From positions 186,001-250,000 of the forward strand of contig NZ_CANMIR010000006.1 of NCBI RefSeq assembly GCF_947498015.1: 64,000 bases of DNA, read 5' to 3'. Made by a program: the position numbers and the translations under genes. The stretch's first letter is position 1. Each line of letters begins with the position of its first letter. This document shows positions 17,788 to 26,608 of this stretch, piece after piece. The DNA comes from an uncultured Neptuniibacter sp. Its GTDB lineage: Bacteria > Pseudomonadota > Gammaproteobacteria > Pseudomonadales > Balneatricaceae. The notes below the pieces were generated by a model. That model was not told the DNA's origin. It did not search any database and was given only the letters and a program-made list of their open reading frames with translations.

Positions 17788-19179
17788 TTATTTGTGTTTG
17801 AGTTTGAGTTTCTCTATCTGACTGGCTAAATGAACAAGAAACAAGACCGGTAGACCCAAGGCAGCAACGATAATGAAAAATGTTTCATAGTTGTAATGAT
17901 CGACAAAGCCACCCGAGAAACCGCCCAGAAATTTCGGGAATAAAAGCATAATAGAGCTGAATAACGCGTACTGGGTGGCGGAGTATTGGATATTTGTCAA
18001 ACTGGATAGGTAGGCAACAAATGCGGCTGTGGCGATACCTCCACTGAGATTATCCAGAGAGATAACAACCGTCAGTGCAGTCGTGTTATTACCCAGCGTG
18101 GCAAGCCAGGCGAATAGTAGGTTTGTAAGGGCGACAAGTAAGCCCCCTAGAAACAGTATCCTCAATACACCGAAACGGTTCACAAGAATACCGCCAAGGC
18201 CTGCCCCCACTATCGTCATGACAACACCATAGACTTTGATGATTCTCGCGATATCAGCCTTGCTGAAGCCCATATCAACGTAAAAGACATTTGCGATGAT
18301 TCCGAGAATGACATCAGATATACGGTAAGTGCCTATCAGGGCAAGAATGATGATCGCTTGCTTTCCGTAGCGTTGGATAAAGTCTACAAAGGGACAGATG
18401 ATAGCAATATAGGCCCAACCCAGAAAACGGGCAATGGGATCAGGTAGGTGAGCATAGCGCTCAGTATATTCGATAATCTTTTCTTGCTGCTGGAGCGTTT
18501 CCTCATCCATCTCAACAGCGGTGGGTTCTTTCACGACTAAGGTTGTGAAGATGCCGATCATCATGAGTGCTGCCATACAGAGGTAGGCTGTTTTCCAAGC
18601 GTTTAGATCGTATAGATCGGGAAATATGGAGAACATATTCGCAAGGGCAAGCGCCCCGGCCCCGGCTACAATCATCGCTATACGGTACCCTGCCATATAG
18701 GTTGCAGCCATCGCTGCTTGCAGGCGTTCACCTGCAGATTCGATTCGATAGGCATCAATAACAATGTCCTGAGTAGCAGAACTGAAGGCGACCAGTAGTG
18801 CAAAAAGCGCCATCCATTCCAGGTTATCAAGCGGGTCAGCATGGGACAAACCAATCAGGCCTATAACAAGCATGAGTTGCGCGATCAGTAGCCATGCGCG
18901 CCGTCTTCCCAGAAGTTTGGATAGTATGGGAATAGGGAGACGATCTACTAAAGGAGCCCATAACCATTTAAAGCCATAGGCTAGCCCCACCCAGGAAAAG
19001 TATGTGATTAAGCTTCGTTCAACGCCTGCTTCTCTTAACCAGAAGGAGAGGGTGCCAAATACAAGAAGCAGCGGAAGTCCTGATGAAAAACCAAAAAAAA
19101 GCAGAGTGATCGCGCGGGGATGTAGATAAATTTTGATCGAGTCAAGCCAGGTGCGGGAGTTTGAATCAACTGATGACAT
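17788..19179 (-). CDS. AmpG-like muropeptide permease (MFS)
   Basis: The product has about 12-14 hydrophobic segments and the AmpG opening pattern FGFSSGLPLLLVFGTLSFWLREAG, plus WLWAPLVDRLPIPILSKLLGRRRAW and SSATQDIVIDAYRIE. AmpG imports anhydro-muropeptides released by peptidoglycan turnover for recycling. I place the start at 19179, with GGAAGG 7 nt upstream, not the upstream ATG at 19194. A C-terminal PAT1-type family member remains possible. The upstream porin terminator isolates it, so it probably has its own promoter. Confidence 0.8.
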   Translation of the reverse strand: MSSVDSNSRTWLDSIKIYLHPRAITLLFFGFSSGLPLLLVFGTLSFWLREAGVERSLITYFSWVGLAYGFKWLWAPLVDRLPIPILSKLLGRRRAWLLIAQLMLVIGLIGLSHADPLDNLEWMALFALLVAFSSATQDIVIDAYRIESAGERLQAAMAATYMAGYRIAMIVAGAGALALANMFSIFPDLYDLNAWKTAYLCMAALMMIGIFTTLVVKEPTAVEMDEETLQQQEKIIEYTERYAHLPDPIARFLGWAYIAIICPFVDFIQRYGKQAIIILALIGTYRISDVILGIIANVFYVDMGFSKADIARIIKVYGVVMTIVGAGLGGILVNRFGVLRILFLGGLLVALTNLLFAWLATLGNNTTALTVVISLDNLSGGIATAAFVAYLSSLTNIQYSATQYALFSSIMLLFPKFLGGFSGGFVDHYNYETFFIIVAALGLPVLFLVHLASQIEKLKLKHK

Positions 19180-19235
19180 GAGGGTGCCTTCCATGAGTAA
19201 GCCCGTATTGTGGCTGTCACGGTAAATTAAGGCAA

Positions 19236-19260
19236 TAAAAAGGCCCGAATATTCGGGCCA
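19236..19260 (-). terminator. Terminator after the porin gene
   Basis: GGCCCGAAT/ATTCGGGCC (19242-19259) is a perfect palindromic stem, followed on the minus strand by five T. Confidence 0.88.
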
Positions 19261-19315
19261 GAAGTTTCAGTAAGAGCGGTCTGAAGGGGGGAGACGGCTC
19301 TACACTTAAACTTGA

Positions 19316-20281
19316 TTAGAACTTGATCTGCATACCGGCCAGAATGTCCGTCTCCACTGTTGCATCTTTTGCCGCATCATCAAAATCGGTGGAGCTGACT
19401 TCAGCAAACAGTTTAACGTTTTTCTGAGATGGGAACTTGTAACTTACGTTAGCGTACCAAGTATCAGCGTCTTCAGTATTGTCATCTGAGTTTAGGTTGA
19501 CATAACCCAGAGCAACTTTTGTCGTTTTAGATGCTTTGAAAGACGCAACCAGGTTGGTCACGTTAGTCTCAAAATCAGTTGCGTCATCTTCTGAAGAGGA
19601 GTAATCCGCACCAAATGTTGCAAAGCCAGCATCAAATTCAGCGCTCAGACCCCAAGTGTTGATGTCGTTAGCAGAAGGTGAATCCTGATAAGTCTGGTAT
19701 GCAGCTGCGATGGATAGTGCATCGAAGTTTGCGCCGACAAATAGATCTGTCGCTTCACCGTTCTCAGAGTCATTGCCTTCAGCTTCCAGGTCATGGGAGA
19801 AAACAACACTTACGCTATCGAAATCCCCTTCCACCCGAATTACATCATCGCCAGAGGTTGAAATTGCATCGAACATATCTTCTTCAAGCGTGGTTTCATA
19901 AGCCCCTTCGATACCGAATTCGTCGCTTGCCAGATCTTGCTTACCAACCTTAACTTTAAAGTTGTTGTACTGCATACCAACATAAGCTTCTTCCAGCTCG
20001 CTGTTGTCCTGTCCATCTTTGTCTGCAGCATCTTTGAAACCAAAATCAACCTGGCCGAATGCTTTTAGATCATTACCCAGGTCATAGATGACAGTGTTCT
20101 TGATCTCCAGATCATCGAACTCCACATCCATATCATTGGCTTTTTTGTAATCATCGCGTAGCTGGATCTGCCAATCACCTTTCATTTTGAAAGTAAGGCC
20201 TTTGTCTTCGTAAATAGTGGCAGCGGTTGCAGAGTTGGCTGCAATTGCTGCAATAGCAGAAGCCAGTATCAGCTTTTTCAT
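19316..20281 (-). CDS. Outer-membrane porin
   Basis: The protein starts MKKLILASAIAAIAANSATA, a clean Sec signal peptide, followed by a beta-barrel-type sequence rich in alternating strands and acidic turns (KGDWQIQLRDD, LKAFGQVDFGF, VGKQDLASDEFGIEGAYETT) and ending with aromatic-terminated GMQIKF, the usual outer-membrane insertion signal. Mature length is about 301, consistent with a general diffusion porin. The ATG at 20281 has GGAGAA upstream; the longer reading starts at TTG and is rejected. A perfect CCAAACGTTTGG palindrome at 20293-20304 overlaps the ribosome-site region. Confidence 0.9.
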   Translation of the reverse strand: MKKLILASAIAAIAANSATAATIYEDKGLTFKMKGDWQIQLRDDYKKANDMDVEFDDLEIKNTVIYDLGNDLKAFGQVDFGFKDAADKDGQDNSELEEAYVGMQYNNFKVKVGKQDLASDEFGIEGAYETTLEEDMFDAISTSGDDVIRVEGDFDSVSVVFSHDLEAEGNDSENGEATDLFVGANFDALSIAAAYQTYQDSPSANDINTWGLSAEFDAGFATFGADYSSSEDDATDFETNVTNLVASFKASKTTKVALGYVNLNSDDNTEDADTWYANVSYKFPSQKNVKLFAEVSSTDFDDAAKDATVETDILAGMQIKF

Positions 20282-20333
20282 TTTAATATTCTCCAAACGT
20301 TTGGTAGGTATAAATGTTTATAAAAAGTAAGGG

Positions 20334-20935
20334 TTACTGTTTATTAATAATTTCTTTAAAGGATTCTCTTGTTCTTTCATCTGCCTGGTTGTACCAGTAG
20401 ATCAACATCTGGGCTGCTATATTTTCCTTTGAAATATTTTTATTATTTTTTACATGGTTTGTGATTTGCGTATTTATTTGGCTATTGGAAAATATCTTTT
20501 TTTGAGGAAGTGCAGCTTGTGAATTAGTTTTATTAAAATCCTCAAGCTCTTGTTCATAGTCTCTGCTTAATTGAAAGCCAGATCTTTTTATTAGGTTAGA
20601 TTTGAAAGGGAGAGTCTTTCCAACACCGTCTCTTAAAATCCAGTTTTGACTTTCCTCGAATGTGCTTAGATCTTTTAATTTTTTAATTTCAGGAGCTTGC
20701 AGGTAGATTATGGCGTCTTTTATTTTAAATAAGATGACAGATGCATTACTGCTTTCTAATTCGTAATCACTTCCCTTCTTTATCTCTGCGGTATAGTTGA
20801 CGAGAATTTGGTTGATCCCATTAGGAAGCCTGTATTGACTACTATCACCAAAGAAACTTTCTGAGTTTACTTCTTTACCATTGACAGCAATTAGGTTTAC
20901 ACCGTCACCTAAGTGAAGTGTATTACCAGCACTAG
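20334..20935 (-). pseudogene. DUF2057 (YccT-like) gene, 3' part, interrupted by IS5-family element
   Basis: This is the C-terminal ~199 codons of a DUF2057-family protein: SAGNTLHLGDGVNLIAVNGK, LPNGINQILVNYTAEI and the C-terminal helical tail. Members are predicted exported proteins of unknown function. The 5' part with the signal peptide lies beyond the insertion at 22095-22228, in the same frame once the element and one CTAG copy are removed. An ATG inside the IS end (20969) could allow a non-exported fragment, but without its leader the protein would not be secreted. The porin gene follows on the same strand after about 50 bp. Confidence 0.85.
20932..20935. repeat. Target-site duplication (left), CTAG
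   Basis: CTAG flanks the left inverted repeat and is repeated at 22095-22098. A 4-bp YTAR duplication is characteristic of the IS5 group. Confidence 0.9.
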
Positions 20936-20951
20936 GGAACATGCGATTAAG
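20936..20951 (+). repeat. IS5-family left terminal inverted repeat
   Basis: GGAACATGCGATTAAG, matched perfectly in inverse at 22079-22094. Confidence 0.92.
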
Positions 20952-20998
20952 TCCCTCAGCATGAGACAATCCATGCTCTGATGTGCTGAGGACTATCC

Positions 20999-21964
20999 AT
21001 GGATCACCAACTCTCCTTCGCTGACAGCGAATTCAACAACAAGCGCCGCCAAACCCGCAAAGAGAAGTTTCTAGGTCGCATGGAAAAACTGGTTCCTTGG
21101 CAGCGGCTGGAATCAGTGATTGCCCCTCACTACCCAAAGGCCGGTAACGGTCGCAGGCCTTATCCGTTATCAACCATGCTACGCATCCACTGTATGCAGC
21201 AGTGGTATAGCATGAGCGATCCAGCCATGGAGGATGCGCTCTATGAGATCGCCTCTATGCGTTTTTTTGCTGGTCTCTCGCTGGATAGCTCGATACCTGA
21301 TCACACTACCATCATGAACTTCCGTCACCTGCTGGAACGGCATGGTTTGGCTCGAAAAATATTCCAAGAGGTTAGCTCCTGGTTAAGCGATGCCGGTGTG
21401 CTGGTAAAAGAAGGAACGCTGCTGGACGCAACGATCATCGAAGCACCAAGTTCTACCAAGAACAAAGCGGGTGAACGTGACCCTGAAATGCACCAAACCA
21501 AGAAAGGCAATCAATGGCACTTCGGAATGAAAGCCCATATCGGCGTTGATGCCAGAACCGGTCTGACGCATAGTTTCACAACTACCGCCGCTAATGAGCA
21601 TGACCTCAACCAAGCCGAATACCTTCTTCATGGCAAAGAAGAGTTTATCTTCGCCGACAGTGGTTATCGTGGCGCTGAGAACCGTAAAGAGCTAGAAGAT
21701 GTAAAAGCGGACTGGCATGTTGCTGAAATACCCAGCAAGGTCAAAGAGCTGAAGAAACATCCACGTATCAATAAGCTCCCATTGAAAACCGAGTATCTGA
21801 AAGCCAGTATCCGCGCGAAAGTTGAGCATCCGTTCCGGATCATTAAGTGCCAGTTTGGTTTTACCAAAGCTCGTTATCGTGGGCTGATGAAGAATGACAG
21901 TAAGCTAGCTACGCTGTTTGCTCTGGCAAACATTGCTCGCGTGGATCAGATTCTGCGGGCGTAG
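20999..21964 (+). CDS. IS5-family transposase
   Basis: The 321-residue protein has the N-terminal DUF772-type domain ([29 protein letters not shown], about 55-83) and a DDE catalytic core with Asp143 ([10 protein letters not shown]), Asp220 (FADSGYRG) and Glu276 ([10 protein letters not shown]). No frameshift or internal stop is seen, so the element is potentially active. It is encoded opposite to the gene it disrupts. Confidence 0.95.
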   Translation: MDHQLSFADSEFNNKRRQTRKEKFLGRMEKLVPWQRLESVIAPHYPKAGNGRRPYPLSTMLRIHCMQQWYSMSDPAMEDALYEIASMRFFAGLSLDSSIPDHTTIMNFRHLLERHGLARKIFQEVSSWLSDAGVLVKEGTLLDATIIEAPSSTKNKAGERDPEMHQTKKGNQWHFGMKAHIGVDARTGLTHSFTTTAANEHDLNQAEYLLHGKEEFIFADSGYRGAENRKELEDVKADWHVAEIPSKVKELKKHPRINKLPLKTEYLKASIRAKVEHPFRIIKCQFGFTKARYRGLMKNDSKLATLFALANIARVDQILRA

Positions 21965-22078
21965 GATAAATCCGCCTGCATGCTGAGAAATCGGCATGCA
22001 GGCAGTAAGAAATAACCAGCAATCGTGCGATTATGCCGCAAATACAGCTTTCTTGGGAGAGTGAGCTAAAAAGTGGGG

Positions 22079-22094
22079 CTTAATCGCATGTTCC
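22079..22094 (-). repeat. IS5-family right terminal inverted repeat
   Basis: CTTAATCGCATGTTCC, the exact complement of the left repeat at 20936-20951. Confidence 0.92.
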
Positions 22095-22228
22095 CTAGCC
22101 GAATGAGTAATAGTTACTAGTGTCAGAGAAAGTACTAGATTTTTAAAAGTATCTGCTAATTTCAATTTGCTTGCCTGTTTTGGTTGAAAGCTTTGTTGCG
22201 CCGCAATAATAATTTGGATTTGTTGCAA
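22095..22228 (-). pseudogene. DUF2057 gene, 5' part with signal peptide
   Basis: On the minus strand, ATG at 22228 opens a frame that reads into a hydrophobic signal-peptide core (LKLADTFKNLVLSLTLVTIT) and HSA immediately before the CTAG duplication. Joining across the removed element gives ...THSA-SAGNTLHLG..., a natural signal cleavage site running into the mature DUF2057 domain, for about 243 residues in total. A TTG at 22165 may be the true start because the ATG form has a long N-region. Bases 22095-22098 are the right CTAG copy. Confidence 0.75.
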
Positions 22229-22343
22229 TGCGGTTTCATATTTATTGTGTCCTTATGACACTTTTACTTTTCTCTATTTCTACTATTTCCATTTAGGGGA
22301 TTCCCTACATCGGCTTCCTTGAAGAAATGTGTGCGCATTATAT

Positions 22344-22362
22344 GTAAAGGTGAATCATTATC
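22344..22362. promoter_or_regulatory. Fur-box-like sequence
   Basis: The 19-mer ends in ATCATTATC and matches the classical GATAATGATAATCATTATC at 14 of 19 positions. It would lie about 116 bp upstream of the disrupted DUF2057 gene. One half is perfect and the other weak. Confidence 0.3.
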
Positions 22363-22549
22363 AATAGCAATAGCGACATTAATTATATAAGTGTTTGCTA
22401 TTAGTATATTCCCTGCGTATATGCTTTATCTCATGGGCATAGTGCGGTGTGGCTGATCTATCTTTAGTTGCTAAGGGAAGAGGGGGGATTGAGGTAAGAG
22501 ATTGATGATCTAATATGCGCTTTTGACTTCTAGTATCAATATGTCATCA

Positions 22550-22577
22550 CTGTAAACAGTGACCGTTCTGTTTACAG
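22550..22577. promoter_or_regulatory. Perfect 10-bp inverted repeat, candidate operator
   Basis: CTGTAAACAG and CTGTTTACAG are exact inverse copies separated by 8 bp, 195 bp upstream of the phoX start. There is no T run, so an operator is more likely than a terminator. Confidence 0.5.
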
Positions 22578-22771
22578 GCTTCAGGTATTACCTGGATATT
22601 AAAAGCCATGGAGTTAGTGATGAGTATCGGATACGTAAGCTCTGTTCATCAGATTTTCACAAATGAGTTCTACTTTTATCTATTTGAGCATGGGGATTAC
22701 GAATACCCCATTTATTAAAGCTGAAGGGTCACCCTATGGTTGATCCGCATATACTGAGTGGTATCTAGGCT

Positions 22772-24694
22772 ATGAGCTATAACAATTCACATGATCGATG
22801 CAGCAATTTGGAAGAGCAGCAGGATTCTGAGTTCACACAGATAATTGATATGAGCGTTAGTCGTCGGACTTTTCTGACAGGTATGGGAGCACTGGGTTTG
22901 GGTGCTTTTGTCGCGACCACGCCATTGGCACAGTCAGTTCATGCTGCTATGAATTCGAAAGTACAGAGTAGTTTGATTGGCTTTAATCCGATTGTTGCAA
23001 GTACAGCTGATACTGTTGTGGTTCCAGAGGGTTATAAGGTAACTAATCTTATCTCCTGGGGGGATCCTCTTTTTGAAAGCGCACCTGAGTTTGATCCATC
23101 CGGGAATGCACCGGCTTCCTCACAGGCTCAGCAATTCGGAGACAATACTGATGGTATGTCTTTATTTGCTGTGGATGATGATCGTGCAGTGTTAGCCGTG
23201 AACAATGAGTACACTAACAATGATCTGCTTTATCACCATCAAGGTGAGAATATGACTGCGGATGATGTACTGAAAGCTCAGAATGCGCATGGTGTTTCTG
23301 TTTTTGAAATCAAAAAAACTGCTGCAGGTTGGAAAGTTGATCGATCAGGTAAACTTAATCGTCGCATCACAGCAAATACACCGATGAAGTTAACGGGCCC
23401 TGCTGCTGGCCATGATCTGTTGAAGACTGCTGCTGATTCATCCGGTACAGAGGTGCTTGGAACATTTAATAACTGTGCTAATGGTGAAACCCCTTGGGGG
23501 ACTTACCTCACGTGTGAAGAAAACTTTCATAACTATTTTGGGACCGAGGATGGTTTTTATGAAGTGTCCGAAAGGCAGAAGCGTTATGGTATTAACACGA
23601 CAGATAAGCGCTATCAGTGGAGTAAATTTGATGAACGTTTTGATCTGTCGAAAAATCCGAATGAACCGAATCGCCATGGTTGGGTCGTAGAGATTGATCC
23701 GATGGATCCGGATTCAGCTCCCCTGAAGCGAACTGCTCTGGGGCGTTTCAAGCATGAGAATGCGGCGCTTATGATCGATAACAGTGGACACGTTGTTGTT
23801 TACCTGGGTGATGATGAGCGTGGTGAACACCTCTATAAATTTGTCTCCAAGGGCAAATTTAACGCGACTAGCGGAACCGCCAACCGTGATCTTTTAGCAG
23901 AAGGCACGCTCTATGTGGCGAAGTTTGAAGCAGCTGAGGGTGAACTTAAAGGTAGAGGAAAATGGATCGAGCTCTCGTTTGGTAAAAATGGTCTAACGCC
24001 AGAGAATGGTTTTAACAGTCAGGCTGAAGTATTAATTTATACTCGTCAGGCTGCTACACAGGTAGGGGCGACAACGATGGATCGTCCTGAATGGGTTGCT
24101 GTCCATCCCAACAAATTGAGCGTTTGTTGCACACTGACGAATAATAAAAACCGTGGAAAGAAGGAGAATCAGCCTGTTGGAGGCCCTAACCCACGAGCTG
24201 AAAACCGATATGGTCAGATCGTTCGCTGGTCACCGGTAAACGGCGATCATACTGCTCATGAGTTTAGCTGGGATCTGTTTGTTATTGCAGGCAATCCATC
24301 TGTTCATAGAGAAGGGCTGTTGGCGGGTAGCAGTAATATAACAACTGAAAATATGTTCAACAGTCCAGATGGTCTTGGTTTCGATAAAGATGGGCGCTTG
24401 TGGATAATGACAGATGGTCAATATTCCAACAAAGATGGCTTTGCAGGCATGGGGAACAATCAGATGTTGTGTGGGGATCCCGAAACGGGGGAGATTCATC
24501 GCTTTCTAGTTGGCCCGATTGCGTGTGAAGTTACTGGGCTTGCCTTTTCACCTGATCAGAGAACTATGTTTGTAGGAATTCAGCACCCGGGTGAAAAGGG
24601 ACAACCTTCTCACTTTCCGGGGGGCGGGGAGAGTAAACCTCGTTCTACAATTGTAATGATCACGCGTGAGGATGGAGGTATTATTGGTGCTTGA
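22772..24694 (+). CDS. PhoX-family (DUF839) Tat-exported phosphatase-like protein
   Basis: The 640-residue protein has a twin-arginine signal (SVSRRTFLTGMGALGLGAFVATTPLA, about 29-54) and the DUF839 beta-propeller sequence, including GTFNNCANGETPWGTYLTCEENFHNYFG, GRFKHENAALMIDNSGHVVVYLGDDERG and FNSPDGLGFDKDGRLWIMTDG. PhoX enzymes are periplasmic calcium/iron-dependent alkaline phosphatases used to obtain phosphate from organic esters, common in marine bacteria. The long N-region before the RR motif is typical. A Pho-box is not convincing, so phosphate control is unproven. Confidence 0.88.
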   Translation: MSYNNSHDRCSNLEEQQDSEFTQIIDMSVSRRTFLTGMGALGLGAFVATTPLAQSVHAAMNSKVQSSLIGFNPIVASTADTVVVPEGYKVTNLISWGDPLFESAPEFDPSGNAPASSQAQQFGDNTDGMSLFAVDDDRAVLAVNNEYTNNDLLYHHQGENMTADDVLKAQNAHGVSVFEIKKTAAGWKVDRSGKLNRRITANTPMKLTGPAAGHDLLKTAADSSGTEVLGTFNNCANGETPWGTYLTCEENFHNYFGTEDGFYEVSERQKRYGINTTDKRYQWSKFDERFDLSKNPNEPNRHGWVVEIDPMDPDSAPLKRTALGRFKHENAALMIDNSGHVVVYLGDDERGEHLYKFVSKGKFNATSGTANRDLLAEGTLYVAKFEAAEGELKGRGKWIELSFGKNGLTPENGFNSQAEVLIYTRQAATQVGATTMDRPEWVAVHPNKLSVCCTLTNNKNRGKKENQPVGGPNPRAENRYGQIVRWSPVNGDHTAHEFSWDLFVIAGNPSVHREGLLAGSSNITTENMFNSPDGLGFDKDGRLWIMTDGQYSNKDGFAGMGNNQMLCGDPETGEIHRFLVGPIACEVTGLAFSPDQRTMFVGIQHPGEKGQPSHFPGGGESKPRSTIVMITREDGGIIGA

Positions 24695-24749
24695 TCGAGA
24701 CAGTGATATAGATAACAGGCGATATCCTGATATTAGTTGATTCAGACGT

Positions 24750-24777
24750 AAAAAAACCGGCAGTTGCCGGTTTTTTT
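24750..24777. terminator. Bidirectional terminator between phoX and the SDR gene
   Basis: AAAAAACCGGCA-GT-TGCCGGTTTTTT is a perfect hairpin with A and T runs, placed between the two convergent genes. Confidence 0.93.
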
Positions 24778-24796
24778 AAGATCTGAAAGATCGTAC

Positions 24797-25564
24797 TTAG
24801 ATGCGCAGGCCACCATCAACCTCGAAGCAGCGACCACTGATGTAGTCGTTTTCAAGGATGAATGTAACCGTTTTAGCGATCTCTTCTGGTTTGCCCAGAC
24901 GCTTAGCAGGGATACCAGCAGCAATTTTATCCAGTGCTTCAGGTTTCATGCTCATTACCATCTCGGTGCCGATGTAACCTGGTGCAATTGACGCTGCACG
25001 GATTCCATAACGAGCCAGTTCTTTCGCCCAAGTAACAGCCATCGCCTCAACACCTGCTTTAGTAGCTGTGTAGTTTGTCTGGCCCATGTTGCCAGAGCGA
25101 GAGATAGAGGAGATGTTGATGATGCAGCCTTCAGTGCCAAGGTCGATCATCTGTGCAGCAGCTTCACGTGCACACAGGAAAGTACCTGTCAGGTTTACAT
25201 CCATGACCAGATTCCACTGATCCATAGACATCTTCTTAGCTACTTTGCCTGTTTCACGGTCAACTTTCAGGAATAGGCCATCGCGAGTCACGCCTGCGTT
25301 GTTAACCAAGCCGTTTAGAGTGCCGAAATCAGCAACAACATCAGCAAACATTTTTTCTACGTCTTCTTCTTTTGCAACGTTACAGATGTAAGCACGTGCT
25401 TCAACACCTTTCTCCATGCAAAGACCAACAGTCGTGTCCAGATCTTCCTGGCTCAGATCAGCGAGTGCCAATTTAGCACCCTGTGAAGCCAGTTCCAGCG
25501 CCATTGCGCGACCAAGACCACGGCCACCGCCGGTTACAACAATTACTTTATCTTTGAGTTCCAT
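24797..25564 (-). CDS. Short-chain dehydrogenase/reductase, FabG-like
   Basis: The 255-residue enzyme has the Rossmann motif TGGGRGLGRAMA (about 11-22), LVNNAG (about 85-90), the catalytic segment ISSISRSGNMGQTNYTATKAG with Ser, Tyr and Lys, and C-terminal VDGGLRI. It resembles 3-oxoacyl-ACP reductases, including acetoacetyl-CoA reductase-like forms. The insertion KVDRETGKVAKKMSMDQWN is slightly unusual for FabG. It stands alone, without acyl-carrier or PHA genes nearby, so the substrate cannot be fixed. Confidence 0.82.
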   Translation of the reverse strand: MELKDKVIVVTGGGRGLGRAMALELASQGAKLALADLSQEDLDTTVGLCMEKGVEARAYICNVAKEEDVEKMFADVVADFGTLNGLVNNAGVTRDGLFLKVDRETGKVAKKMSMDQWNLVMDVNLTGTFLCAREAAAQMIDLGTEGCIINISSISRSGNMGQTNYTATKAGVEAMAVTWAKELARYGIRAASIAPGYIGTEMVMSMKPEALDKIAAGIPAKRLGKPEEIAKTVTFILENDYISGRCFEVDGGLRI

Positions 25565-25963
25565 TGAGGACTACCCTTACTTCGGTTTGACTCTGTTATT
25601 GTGCGTTGCGTCATTGTGCAGAATTCAAACTTATCTCGCTTTTGCGGAAATGTCTACTTCTAAGCAAATCGAATCATTTATCAATAAGTTTTATAGACCA
25701 TTGAGGGAGTTGTGCGGCCCTATGCTGTGGGTGCTAACTTGCTGTTTTGAGATGTTTTTTCCGCACTGCGGAATAGGTTCTGTACTTTAGTATTAGGGGT
25801 GCTGCCGAGGGGCGGTGGCAGATTAAAGCCGGTTTTTATAGCAAATTCTATCCCTGAAGCTTGAAAAAATTGAGGCTGGCCCATAAGAATAGGTTATCTA
25901 TTCCCTACGATCAGACCCGTTTTGATCTGCAGGAACCCTGGTTACAACCTGTTTGAGGCATTC
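25565..25963. other. Divergent intergenic region, SDR gene / fxsA
   Basis: I see no supported gene in these 399 bp; one open frame here is a readthrough artefact antisense to the SDR gene. The region contains a perfect 15-bp palindrome, TTCCGCA-C-TGCGGAA, at 25759-25773, and a related half-site TTTTGCGGAAA near 25638. These could be operators for the divergent genes. Confidence 0.5.
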
Positions 25964-26461
25964 ATGAAGTTTCTATTCCTGCTGTTCATTATCGTACCCA
26001 TCATCGAAATTTCTGTTTTGATCAATGTGGGTGAAGCTATCGGGACCTGGAATACTGTTGGCCTTGTACTTCTTTCTGCATTTATAGGCGTGAACATGTT
26101 GCGCTATCAGAGCCTTTCTACACTTGCCCGAGCCCAACAAAGGGCGAATCAGGGAGAGATCCCCGGACAGGAGATGGTGGAGGGGATTGTACTTGCAGTA
26201 GGCGGTGCCCTGCTGGTAACACCCGGTTTTGTTACGGATGTGATCGGGTTTAGCTGTTTGCTTCCATTTGCCCGTAAAGCTTTTGCTAAAAGTCTACTAA
26301 GTCGCTTTACGGTGATTGCATCACAACAACAGCATACCTCTTCAGCGCAGTTTTACAGTAGTGATCCTTTTCGGCATCAACAGAGCCAGGATCGATCCGG
26401 TCGCGATATATCGCCCAACTCGGGTGATGTGATCGATGGAGAGTTTGAGCGTAAAGATTAG
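25964..26461 (+). CDS. fxsA: FxsA-family membrane protein
   Basis: FxsA is a small inner-membrane protein; in E. coli its overproduction suppresses F-mediated exclusion of phage T7. The protein begins MKFLFLLFIIVPIIEISVLI, has a second hydrophobic pair (NTVGLVLLSAFIGVNML) and the conserved VGGALLVTPGFVTDVIGF segment, followed by a polar tail. I use the ATG at 25964 with GAGG 5 nt upstream rather than the open frame to 25922. Its location just upstream of groSL is the same as in E. coli. Confidence 0.9.
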   Translation: MKFLFLLFIIVPIIEISVLINVGEAIGTWNTVGLVLLSAFIGVNMLRYQSLSTLARAQQRANQGEIPGQEMVEGIVLAVGGALLVTPGFVTDVIGFSCLLPFARKAFAKSLLSRFTVIASQQQHTSSAQFYSSDPFRHQQSQDRSGRDISPNSGDVIDGEFERKD

Positions 26462-26488
26462 TTTTTTTAAAAAAAAATCGAGAGGGTG

Positions 26489-26514
26489 TTGAATTCGGTT
26501 TTAATGCCCCAACT
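26489..26514 (+). promoter_or_regulatory. Sigma-32-type heat-shock promoter for groSL
   Basis: TTGAAT, a 12-bp spacer and CCCCAACT fit the sigma-32 pattern TTGAAA-N11-16-CCCCATNT. It is about 95 bp upstream of the groS start. No CIRCE inverted repeat is seen. Confidence 0.75.
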
Positions 26515-26608
26515 TAGCAATTCAAAGGGTGATGCGCCGATTGGTTGGCCCACCTACTTAACTAAACGTGTTTATTTTGGTCAGCAAAAAGATCAGGAGA
26601 AAAAACAG

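Larger units (their letters stand above)
20936..22094 (+). mobile_element. Complete IS5-family insertion sequence (1,159 bp)
   Basis: The element is bounded by perfect 16-bp terminal inverted repeats, GGAACATGCGATTAAG at 20936-20951 and its complement at 22079-22094, with partial matching further inward. CTAG target duplications flank it on both sides. It encodes one intact DDE transposase. A 10-bp perfect hairpin (GCCTGCATGC at 21974-21983 with its complement at 21994-22003) follows the transposase and may terminate transcription. The intact duplication means the insertion has not recombined since it landed. Confidence 0.95.
22229..22771. other. Intergenic region upstream of phoX: palindromes and possible Fur/Pho-like sites
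   Basis: No credible gene is seen in these 543 bp. They hold a Fur-like 19-mer at 22344-22362, a long perfect inverted repeat at 22550-22577, and a perfect 13-bp palindrome (CAGGTA-T-TACCTG) at 22582-22594. A weak Pho-box-like pair (CTGTTCA and ATTTTCA, 11 bp apart) lies at 22642-22659. An ATGGGG/CCCCAT hairpin follows near 22690-22712. The phoX promoter must lie here, but no clear -35/-10 pair stands out. Confidence 0.5.

Noticed and set aside
19678..19953. Open frame antisense to the porin
   Set aside because: Low-complexity HRS/LQ-rich product without ribosome site; a shadow of the porin gene.
22550..22577. LexA box
   Set aside because: The CTGT...ACAG arms here are spaced for CTGTAAACAG inverse repeats, not CTGT-N8-ACAG; it is read instead as a generic operator candidate.
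22642..22659. Pho box upstream of phoX
   Set aside because: The two half-sites are 11 bp apart as required, but match the CTGTCA-type core too poorly to call.
25416..25790. 124-codon frame running from the SDR gene into the gap
   Set aside because: Its first half is antisense to the SDR coding region, no start signal is seen, and the sequence has no domain pattern.
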